Source: Epinephelus fuscoguttatus (Eukaryota; Chordata; Actinopteri; Perciformes; Serranidae). Taken from it: a stretch of 64,000 bases of DNA. Positions within the stretch are counted from its first letter, which is position 1. Each line of letters opens with the position of its first letter. The notes beneath the pieces were generated by a model. That model ran no database searches. It was not told the DNA's origin and saw only the letters and a program-made list of their open reading frames with translations. Positions 1 to 10,091 of this stretch are shown in pieces. Location of the stretch: positions 17,638,513 to 17,702,512 of the forward strand of contig NC_064758.1 in NCBI RefSeq assembly GCF_011397635.1. Direction: 5' to 3'. A program made the position numbers and the translations under genes.

Positions 1-91
1 ACTCACACTAAAACAATCTAGACTGATTAACAGAACTACAGGTAACAGGAAAAATATGTATTTTTGATTTTGGCATGAACTTTCCCTTTAA
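1..91. mobile_element. Terminal arm of a foldback MITE, cut by the window edge
   Basis: This stretch matches, with scattered differences, the right arm of the foldback element at 25755-26311. Shared parts are the CTCACAC start, the AATCTAGA..GAT core, and the ending in a GAACT..CCCTTTA terminal motif. The other arm must lie left of the window. Confidence 0.6.
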
Positions 92-274
92 AACCAGTAC
101 TTAGGAGTAGAAAGACAACATAGTCACATAGCAAACAAGCATTTTGTATTATCTGAAAGGACGACTTGTCCTTGGTTGGCTTTATCAACAATATCACTTA
201 CAGTACTTTCAGTAATGATATGATAACATCTGTTTACCTCTGGCTGTTAAATGGAGCTAACAATGCTGTCTCAC

Positions 275-3200
275 CGTGCCTTCGATGTCAGAGTCTTCCT
301 CTGAGGGACTCAGGTATTCCTTCCTCTTCCTCTTCCTCATGGGTTTCAGGTGATCGGGGTTAAGGGAGGACACCCTCCCGCCTGCTGGCACCTTCTCCAC
401 TGTAGCTCCGACACTCCTCCTGAGGTGCAGTGAGGACAGACATAAAACACATCATCTGTAGTCTGTTTCCTTATTTTTTATTATCATGGTATTTATTTGC
501 AATCTTCAACTGACTTTGTTGTACTTTACACTTTTGGTGTACCCTATATGTCTCAACATGTCTACTTCAGTAAGAGATTTATTGGTTTTAAAAAAAACAG
601 CCTCGTAGACGGTATGTGTGCAAGGATAAATGTATGTAGAGATGCATACTTGTCAGTGATGGGCTCTCTGCGTAGCTCCTCTGTGTAGGTCCTCAGAGCT
701 CTGGGATCGTGGTTCTGTTGTCCCACTCCAACCTGAACTTCAGGTTTGAGCGGCACCAACCTCTCCGGCTCCACAGCTGTACCTCTCACAGAGCTGACAG
801 GAGCCAAAACGTCTGACATATAAGAGACAGGTGAAGCTATTAAATGACTGCAGGTGAAGACTGGTGACACAGGTTATAGCTAGTTTGTGACTTTTATGAA
901 AATAAGTTTTTGTCATATTTGCTTAAACAGTCACTGTATCCATAAACTGTTATATGAGACAGACATTCTGTAAAAAATCGTGTCCATCCTCATCCTAATG
1001 CTTTTAATAGCATTTGTTAAAATCTGCCGTGGCTCATGACAAACAGCTAATCAGAGCTGAGGAGTCTAACACAGCTGTCAATCATATCAGTCACTGCTCA
1101 TTAACTGTAGCCAAACTGTCAAACTAGGCAGCGCTGATCAAATATGAAATAAGATTCTCACTGCGTGCCCCATTATTCTCCTCATTTGTTTTCAGAAACT
1201 TATTTTAGTGTACTGTTTAGCTATAAAATGAAAGAGTTGGCCCTGCCACCATGTTAGAAACAGTCAAGCTATTTTAAAAACTCAGCACCGCTTGGGCAAA
1301 CTGTCTTATTCAGCAAATATGATAAAATGTTACCATCTGCAGCTTTAAATTTCAGATCTAAATTAAAATCTCTGCTGTTCTTCTGCGCCTGTGATGGATT
1401 TTTATTTCCTTTACTGAATTCATGCAGGTGCTGTTACTGCACTATAAATACATTATAATTTCTCACTATTCCCACTATTTACTTGATTACATTCAACCAT
1501 TTTTTCCCTCTGGATTTAGATTTTTTTCAAACATGTAAGTGATGCCTGCTTGATATTTTTAACATGAACCTGCAGCTGCACTCTCTTCATTTGTCGAGGG
1601 GAGCTCTGCTGCAGCTGATGTAATTATTGCTCAAGTGATCATCTAAAAGGGCACGCTGTAAAATACTTCAAATGACAGTGTAGCCGTGTATAGAAACTAA
1701 CAGTCCTTAACTCACATGACACCAGCAACACCAGGAAATACACTCTGTTCTTTTAATCCTATCATACAAATCTTTATTGATCAAATGCTTGGTATAATAC
1801 AGATTCAGATCTATCTAAAACCAAAGCAAAGCAGTCTCTGACGTTACTTCAGCCTTATGTAACCATGACTGTACCTGGCTTGTCTGCTGGAGCACTTTCT
1901 GCATCAGCAGATCTCCCAGAAGTCCCTGCTGCTGGTTCAGTGGTGCTGCTGGGGGTCCCTGGGGTGATCAGTGTGCTCAGCGTTCCTACGTCACTCACAC
2001 AGAACTATGACACACACACAAACACACACACACATCCATCAATGGATCCATCTGTTGAAATGTGTCTTGATGTTTTACGATTACGTTTTGTCTGTTCAAC
2101 CATTTTTCTCTTCATAACAATCTATCAGACAATTTTTAAAATAAGAAATGTTGCCTGGTTTGTTCCCACGTCCCTGACCTGATCCCATTCTAGCACACTC
2201 TCTTTTTAAACAAGCTCTTTATAATATTCAAAGTCTTTCTATGAGCCTTTTACACAGAGATTACACTACAAGGCCGCTACAAAGTCCCTTATTGTGCCTT
2301 TGCTTCTTTACACAGCGCCAAACGACACAGACATCATGCCTCCACAGTGTGATTTTGGACAGTGAGCCAGCATCCTGGAGGCAAAAGAGACGCGACGGCC
2401 GTGATGTGTAACCCAACAACATCAACCTTCATTGTGACATATAACTTACACACTTACCAAACAATAACACTGCAATAACATGGCAATAACAATCATTAAC
2501 CATCCCTGCTACATGGTGGTTGATCATGTCCTCTGCTCAAAATGATAAGGGTCATTTTCGCAGCCATTCTTCTTCTTTGAGTTAGCTGCTAACTCCTGTT
2601 AGCTTTTTTTTTTTTTTTTTTTTAAACCACAGCCAGGAGACACATATCTTGTCCTCAAAATGTCGCACCTTTCCTACCAAGGTCCTGTCCTGCCAGCTGT
2701 CCCTTTAACAAAGACTTTGATTCTGTGCTGCTACTACCGCTTGCTTAGAGACAACACAACTCTTTCCCCCCCACACTGTGGTCGTACCTTTTATACTGAA
2801 CGGCAAGGCAAAATAAGGGCTCGACATTCCCACCTTGAACTGGCGGTGTAAAAGGGACGAACAGTGCTAACAACAACAACGGTGCTGACAGACCTAACAG
2901 TGTTAAATGGGGGAAACCCATTAATGTGAGAAAACGTGTATCTCATTTTAAACTGTGGCCTCCTTTATACTAACCCAGTGCAGCGACTGTCAGTGCTTCC
3001 TAATTTTAATGTTACATTTTAATTCTATTCACACACCAGGAATTTATAGCAAAATAAATATCATTTTAATGATTCAGGATTTTAGTGACATATTATTCTT
3101 CATTGTTAATGTGGTAACAAGTGTCTCTGAACAACTGAATGTGTAATAGGTGCATGATCAGATTATAACCTGAGCCTCTTAATACAAACATTCTCACCCT

Positions 3201-6200
3201 GGACTCACAAACCTTTCAGCATCTTTAACTTACCTGATTCATAACCCTCCTACTTTACAGTATGATTTACATTTAATTTGTACTATATGCACTTTGTCCA
3301 CCCTAACACATGTATATATGGACCTGGTAAACAGACCTGCACTTGTGTAGCGCCCTTCTAATCTTCTCACCACTCAAAGTGTTTTTACACTACAGAATCA
3401 CATTCATTTATTCACACTGGTAGCCGAGGCTACTGCACAAGGTGCCAACTACCACTCAGTTTAAACAGCCATTGGGAGCATTTTGCTTTTATATGGCAGT
3501 TGCCAGTTAAGACAAGCAAGTAGCTTTACCACTTCGCAGTTGCATGCCCTCTTGAACCTGTCAAGTTGCAGATACAGTTTACATCCATGTCTGTGAAAAC
3601 ATGGAAGCTTCACACACATCTTCCCCTGGAAACACATAAGATCTATACAGTCAGCACAGTGTCAAGGTGGACACCCAAGATTAGAGTCCCCCCTTCTGTT
3701 CCTGGGTTAAGATGTTAAATATTGACCAGAAATGTATTTTATGCAGAACATTATGATGTCACAGTGATGTTGACCTTTAACCTTTTTGGATATAAAATGT
3801 CACCACTACATAATTTTATCCCATTAGACATTTGTGTGAAATTTTGTCGTAGTTATTGTATGAATGCCTGAGTTATAGCCAAAAACATGTTTTGTGAGGT
3901 CACATTGACCTTGACCTTTGGCCACCAAATTCGAATCAGTTCATTCTTGAGTCCAAGTATACGTTTGTGTCAAATTTGAGGAAACTCCGGGCCTTCCTTA
4001 TTATTGCATTTACAAAATGAGAAAGACAAAGGTCACAGTGACCTTTGACCAAAAACTTCTAATCAGTTCATTGTTGAGTCCATGTGGACGTTTGTGCCAA
4101 ATTTGAAGACATCCAATAACAACCAATAAGGCATTCTTTCCGAAATAGGACAGACGGACAACCCGAAAGCATATTGCCTCCTGCCAAGGCTATCGCTGGC
4201 ACGGAGGCATAAAAATGCCCTGCCTGCATTCAAATCAAAGATATTATACTACCTGGTACATGATATTTTAACCATTTCCATTCCAAATTCACATCACAGT
4301 CCAGATAAAAAAAATAGTAATGACTCTATTTAATGTAGCTGTTAGTTTTAAGGCTAAATTCTTGTGGTGAGCAAAATATATCAGTCATTTCAACATATGA
4401 TGTGCATACATACAATATATCTCTCCAGATTCTTGACTTAACTTATTGGTTGCAACTCAGCATAATTTTCATTACTGTTTAACTTATAGATTATTGTTAA
4501 ATAAATTCATTCTTTATTCTGTTGTGTCACGTGGTTGACACAACATTTGTTATTTCTGAATTTTGACTTAGGTAATGACGTTGATTTTCTCTCAAGAACA
4601 GTCAAAAAAAACAAAAAACAAAATCAAAACAAATTCAATTTACCAAAATATGAGACATAAAAAAGCAGTCACATCTTCACTTTTTCAATAAAATTTGGTA
4701 TTTACTTGATAAATTACTAAATGTCTGCAGCATTATCACAGATTAATTTATCCCATAATCGACTGCTGCCCTACTCTCATCAGCACTGATCAGGTAATGT
4801 AATATATTCAGCTTTTCATTAATATCTGTCTGTTTTCTGCCGTTTGACTGATGTGCACCTCATTTACTGTCGTCTTGCTGCAGTTGATCTTGTGAACGGA
4901 GGTTTCCTGTAGTGTGAGTTATTCTAACTGCTGTGGGAATAAGATCAATGAGACTTTACTAAGTGAGCCACCAGGACGATCTATAAAGCTCTTTGAGAAG
5001 AAAACAAGCAAGTGAAAAACAACTTGAATCCTCTCTGTGGATGATGCTGTGAGGGAACTGTAGCTACACCAGGAAGAACAAAATACGGTGTCATTTTCAC
5101 AACACATATTAAAACCAGAAACATCACGCTACCTTGAGGTTGCTGCTGGGCAGGATGGCCATCCCCTCCTTCCACTCCAGGACATGGACGATGCTACAAG
5201 CCCCGCCCACTTGTGCTGTCAGGGTGGGTGTGGCTGTCTCATTGGCCCTGCCTGCTTTACCTGGTTCTCCCACGGCAACAGCTGGAGTCACCTCAAGCTT
5301 CTGATGGCCTGTAGCAGGAGCTGAGGAGGGAGACGCATTTAAATTTATTAACTTTCTGCCTCAGGTCGCCCAAGAGAGCACAATCTGTTACCACATCATG
5401 TTTTACAGGCATTACATAACTGCATCAGGGAAGGCTGTGATTTTATAAGATGTGCTCTCTTTTATTATCTTAATAACTTATGCTGCTTCCTGCCTATTTT
5501 TACTGTAGTTTCTTCTTTCTAGTGTGTATTTTTAATGGTGTGTTGTGTTACATGTTTTTACCTTTGCTGTATATGAGATAAGCCAAAGACAAATTTCCAC
5601 TGAGGTGGACAATAAAGTCTATCTATCTATCTATCTATCTATCTATGGTCTTAAAAAAAAGAAGCAAATTATTTACCCTTATGGTATAAAAAACCCGAGC
5701 CGTACTAGATTCATTTGTTATCCTGTGTTACTAGAGACCAGTATTTCTTCAGATACCCATTAGTAATAACAATAATTTAAAAGAATTTTTCACAGATTTA
5801 GAATTGCACATAAAATTTTATCACGATACTTAAGTAATGATAGAATATTATTGCATTTTTTTTCAGCCTGTTCATTTCACTTTAGCCTTTTTTTCTCAGC
5901 AAAATGTATCTTGTGAAATGAAAAAGCAATTGATCATTTTATTCTGGTAAGCCACCTAAAGTTTAATGTGTATTTGTAATATTAATAATTTATATAATAA
6001 AAAAATTAATATATGGCACTGTGTGACAATACGTTATTGCCACAAAAAATATCGCAATACTATGCCCTATCGATTTTTGCCCCCACACCAAGTACCAACC
6101 AAGTTGCCAGAATAAATGTTGGCATTGTTCATTTGTATGTTTCTGCAAACCACAAATATGTAACATTTGTACATTGAATACATTAAATTTGTACATTCCA

Positions 6201-7250
6201 TATGTAGCAGACATGTTGTGTTCCTTCACATTTCAATTTTTAATTTCTGTGTTGTGATAATGCTGTGGTTAGCTTGTGGTTAGGTTTAGGCATTGCTTGA
6301 CAGTTGTGTTGCCATCCACCATCACACGTACACTAGCATCTGAACCAGAACTTAGAAATTTTGATATCATACATATGAAACATACAAATGCGACAAGTAC
6401 CCATGGTCTGAGGAAATGTATGATGCCAACATTTTACTCTGGTCAGTGGCTGCTGGTCTGCTCACTTCTTTCTATTGCCATACCAGATGCTGAGCCACGT
6501 AACCTCACGTAAGGACTCAGCTCCCTCTGGAGCCACAAAAGGCTTCATACATCTTTTTTCACACATGCAGTTGCACCCCAAAGACCAGGGGACAGACTCT
6601 GAGGTGTAAAATCAGTGTTCCCCTTTAAGCTTTCAGCTTAAGACTTTATTGCCATGTTAATTAAGAAAACAGTCAACAGTCAGTTTGTTTCAGTAGATAC
6701 GCAGAAAAACATAATTATCATTACATCTACACCCCAGTTTCCCCTCTGGGGTTCATTATTATCAATATTATCTTATCTTCCATCTGAATACTTACTCAGA
6801 GCCAAGAGAACAATCCATCGCAAGCATCACATTTCGAAGGTGGTACACGCATACTGTGTTCTCACATCAATAAATCACTAATGTAAATATCTAGATATAG
6901 AGTTAGAGTTCAGCTACCGCCACTTCAATGTTTGCACTCACTTTTGAATGTTAAAGGAGGTCAGAGGTCAGGGTACATATATAGACTTGTTGAGACTGTA
7001 GCCTGTACTTCCACCACCATGTTAAAGGATAGTCTCTGTAAAGCCATGTGACCACACCGTCACCCTCAGACTTGTGCTCACCTGGTAGGAGGAAAGCCGT
7101 GGTGGTGTGGGTTTGGGGCCGAGGCTTCTTGGCCACACTTTCAGTCCCACAGATGAGGACGGCCTCGCTGGGGGATGACAAGGAGGACGGGTCCAAAGGG
7201 GTGCTTTCGGGTTCTTTGGGTGGAGCCTCCATGTTTACTTTGGCACTCAT
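275..7250 (-). CDS. l3mbtl1: Lethal(3)malignant brain tumor-like protein 1, N-terminal part (gene runs off left edge)
   Basis: L3MBTL1 is a nuclear Polycomb-type chromatin compactor that binds mono- and dimethyl-lysine on histones through three MBT repeats (family knowledge). Only the N-terminal 261 codons are in the window. Coding exons, in gene order, are 7082-7250, 5133-5308, 1875-2004, 650-812 and 275-419. Every junction is GT/AG and the phases fit. The start is the MSAKVN methionine at 7250, just inside exon 2. Residues around 90-130 carry a block (VHVLEWKEG..LPSSNLK then F.VS..GTL) that resembles the N-terminal block of L3MBTL3. The last exon has LKPMRKRKRKEYLSPSEEDSD, a basic nuclear-localisation-like run followed by acidic/serine residues, close to human L3MBTL1 (LKPMKKRKRREY). 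MBT repeats and the SAM domain should lie left of position 1. The neighbour srsf6 supports the L3MBTL1 call over L3MBTL3/4. Confidence 0.88.
2604..2623. repeat. Homopolymer T tract (20 bp)
   Basis: Uninterrupted run of about 20 T in l3mbtl1 intronic DNA. It may be the poly-A tail of an old minus-strand retroelement, but I see no body for it. Confidence 0.8.
3325..3560. repeat. Dispersed fish repeat (GCACTTGTGTAGCGCC type)
   Basis: The text from TGGTAAACAGACC through CACTCAAAGTG..TTTACACTACA to GGCTACTGCACAAGGTGCCA matches a very common teleost interspersed repeat as I remember it. The copy is degenerate and lies in the l3mbtl1 intron between 2004 and 5133. I cannot assign it to a named family without a repeat library. 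Confidence 0.5.
3740..4215. repeat. Dispersed repeat with degenerate internal tandem units rich in GGTCA half-sites
   Basis: A unit containing TGACCTTTGACC / ATTCTTGAGTCCA / GTTTGTGCCAAATTTGA occurs at about 3900-4010 and again at about 4030-4125. It ends with GACGGACAACCCGAAAGCAT and a GGAGGCATAAAAA tail. The tail and the repeated nuclear-receptor half-sites are typical of a widespread fish repeat. It sits in an l3mbtl1 intron and contains two perfect ERE palindromes (see findings). Confidence 0.6.
5480..5646 (+). mobile_element. 3' end of a non-LTR retrotransposon ending in a (TATC)n microsatellite
   Basis: The sequence ..ATGAGATAAGCCAAAGACAAATTTCCACTGAGGTGGACAATAAAG.. runs straight into about seven CTAT repeats (5618-5646). 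A short conserved tail followed by a simple repeat is the usual 3' end of fish LINEs or their SINE partners. No reverse-transcriptase coding is left upstream. Confidence 0.5.
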
Positions 7251-8002
7251 AACAGCGTCCCTGTCCCTTACTCCGGAGCGCTGGAGAATAAAGAGTATAA
7301 GGAACGGGATGCTCTCTGGTACCAAGGACTGACAAGGTAACAGATTTGTAGCACTAACGGTAGAAAGTTTTTTGTTTTTTTTTGGTGGAGTTTTCCTTAT
7401 CTGAATAGAGGGTGTATGGACAGAGGGTACCGTGTTGTAAATCCATTTCACAATGTAGAGGCCTTTTGGCCTACACAAGTAAACTGACTTGGCTAAAAAG
7501 TTATGGGACCTCTGCCCTGCTGTCCTTTGATGGTTTTTACAGGGATTTGATTTATCTCAGTATTTTTCTTGTTCTTTCATCAGTAATTATAGTTGTATTG
7601 ATACAATGCACATCCATAAAAAGAGACCTAACAGACAATATAAGATAGGCAAAGAGCTGAGCCCACTTAAGTGGATTTCTGAACAAATACAATTATATGA
7701 CCACTATTTCTAGACTATATGACTATAAAACATCTGCTGCTCATCACTTTTTCTCTCCATTTATACCTTGTGCCTTCATTTTTCCTTAAAATGGCTCAAA
7801 TTTGGATTAAAATGTAATCTAAAACTACAAGGAAAAAAAACCTTTTATTCATGATTATGCCCATTAAAAAAAGATTAAATAAGTAACTTTTGAGGGTGCC
7901 ATTTACAGAATGATGGCAGAGCCATCCTCTGTCAAAAGCCCTGACCCCGTGTGACTTTTAACAGCCATCCATTACCCCATATAAAAAAAGGCAATAATGG
8001 TG

Positions 8003-8040
8003 ACACACACTCACACACACACACATACACATACATACAT
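8003..8040. repeat. (CA)n microsatellite, interrupted
   Basis: ACACACAC-rich stretch with T and G interruptions, ending in a CATA repeat, within l3mbtl1 intron 1. Confidence 0.85.
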
Positions 8041-8546
8041 ATTTACGCACAAGCGTCCAAGTCAACACACACTAAAAAAATACATTTCAGTTAAAATGGC
8101 GGAGGCAAAAGAAAAAAATCCTTGAGGCAAAAAAACATATAAAAGCAGTGTTTCAAATCCTGTGAAAATCCCATTTAGTGAAAAATGAACCCTGTCTCCC
8201 ATTCCGACAGCATCTCAAATGAATGAGCAACATTTTCACCTCACAACAACGTTAAGCGTGTTAGATATTCCAGTAACATCGGCGCGGCTGCTGCTCTTAT
8301 TTCAAAGTATTTAACTCGACAGGCTAATTAAACGTGTGGCATCATATATTTGTATATGTTGGGATGGAAAGCTTTGTGGTTGATTTTAACCACAACGCCA
8401 AAACGCTTTACCTCAACAGATAAAACACATTAACACTTATCCTTTTGTGGCTTAAAGATACCCATGTGTGCCATAATTAGAGAAGCATAATAAAGGTGAA
8501 ATAATTTCGTGTTTGCAGATCAATTCGGAACTGAAATTTGGCTTAC

Positions 8547-8645
8547 CAGCTATGATCTCCTGCGGCTCCGGGGCTCCGACTGCGCATGCGTGTGCTCCCT
8601 GTACAGTCACCGCTCTTTGGCTGTAATGTAACGCCAAAAGACTTC
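8547..8645 (-). other. l3mbtl1: l3mbtl1 5' noncoding first exon (upstream boundary approximate)
   Basis: On the minus strand this GC-rich patch ends in a clean donor (AGCTG/GTAAGC, exon edge at 8547). It can splice to the acceptor at 7280/7281, 30 nt upstream of the MSAKVN start codon. It has no in-frame start for the main protein. The 5' end is a guess, because no cap signal is visible. A short upstream ORF begins inside it and is reported as a finding. Confidence 0.5.
8560..8645 (-). promoter_or_regulatory. Likely l3mbtl1 core promoter with NRF1-like site
   Basis: CTGCGCATGCGTG at 8580-8592 is close to the NRF1 palindrome GCGCATGCGC. It sits in a local GC-rich island in otherwise AT-rich DNA. 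That is typical of a TATA-less vertebrate promoter, and it overlaps the inferred first exon of l3mbtl1. This is inference from motif and position only. Confidence 0.4.
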
Positions 8646-8904
8646 TAGTGCTACCGCTCCACTTTAGATGTGGAAATAATGTAGTGGACTATCGATTAGT
8701 CTGGACATCGGAACACTGTTGTTTTTAATTCGTATTTTAAAGACACAGCTTTCGCTTCCGTCTGCAACACATTGATCCCTTTCATTTTTCTAGAAAGGGC
8801 CGCCCCTTAATGAAAGAGCATTTATTATATAATTAGCAGGATATAGGTCATGTCGATACTGCAGTCAAGGTTTCTGTAATCCTGACACAAAGCAACACCA
8901 CACG

Positions 8905-10091
8905 GCAACATTTTTCATTAAGATCTTTAATTGAACATACAATAAAAAAGGACATTTTCCTGTTAGATCTCAATCGCATGGAGAAAAAATATGAATTATT
9001 TCCACAAGATGGAGAGAAAGGGGTGCATTCAGTTAGTCTGATGGTGACAGACCCTCCAGAGATTTAAATGTTGTACCTTACAAGTACAAAAACTCCAGTA
9101 CAAGCTACACTTTAAATAAGCAGAGGCTCAACAAAACCCTTAACCCCTGGATTAAACTCGCAGAAAAAAAAAAGACGAAACACAAAGTGATGGGTTCTTT
9201 ACCAAGGCTGCATTCAGAACAAAGCAGGAAATGTAAGAAACACGGGACTTGCATTTGAGGCCTTGAGGCTATTGGTTAACAGAAATCCGAAAAGTAAAAG
9301 GGTCTTCCAAAGATTACCTGCTCACGGTTACAAAAAAATCCAAACATTGGTAGCCACAAAAAGGAAGCAATCAGTTTCCAATGCTGATTACACGGTCTAT
9401 GTACACGAGGTTAAAAGGGATAATAGTCCACCTACAATGCAAGTTGTTCAAACATGAAATACAAACCCATTAACTTGTAGATGCAGTTCTGCAGTGAAAG
9501 TTCTTGCATCCCGAGTGTGCATTTTAGAGTGCCGCAAGATGATTCCTTGAAAAAGCAATTATCGAGACTGAAAAGAGGGAAACCATGCTCCAACATCATG
9601 GCCAAATTCTACTTTTCTCCCATAACCATGCAGTTTGAATGAGCATTAACAAAACTGAGACACCTACAATTATAGAGAATGGTTTTGGAGAACAGTTGCA
9701 AAAGAAGATACACAATTATGATACTAGACAACTTAATTTCAGCTGAGCTATAAACACTTTGATTAAAACAGGCTGGTGTGACAAACCTTAAGTTAACCGA
9801 TCAAGTTGAATTTTTTGGGACACTAATTTGAACCATCTCAGACTGCAGTTCTTCAGTTTAAAGATTGGCACTTAAATTTCTGAAAACCAAAATGGTGACA
9901 ACCCAAACGTAGCTCTGTCATATTGGTGCATCCTCTGATAAAACTGCATCTAAAAAGGTGTTTCAGTTTAGGTGCTAACTTGAGGGAGAAAAGTAGACAT
10001 GACAGGAAACATAAGCCGGTATGACGACACTGCTCGTTATGTACAGCATAGGGATCAAACTTAACGATGACACAAAGACCTCCCTTTTCCA
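8905..10091 (-). other. srsf6: Probable srsf6 3' UTR
   Basis: There is no reading frame of note between the srsf6 stop codon and about 8.9 kb. A minus-strand ATTAAA signal lies at 8926-8931, next to an A/T-rich stretch, so the message probably ends just left of it, giving a 3' UTR near 1.2 kb. The end point is inferred. Confidence 0.5.
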
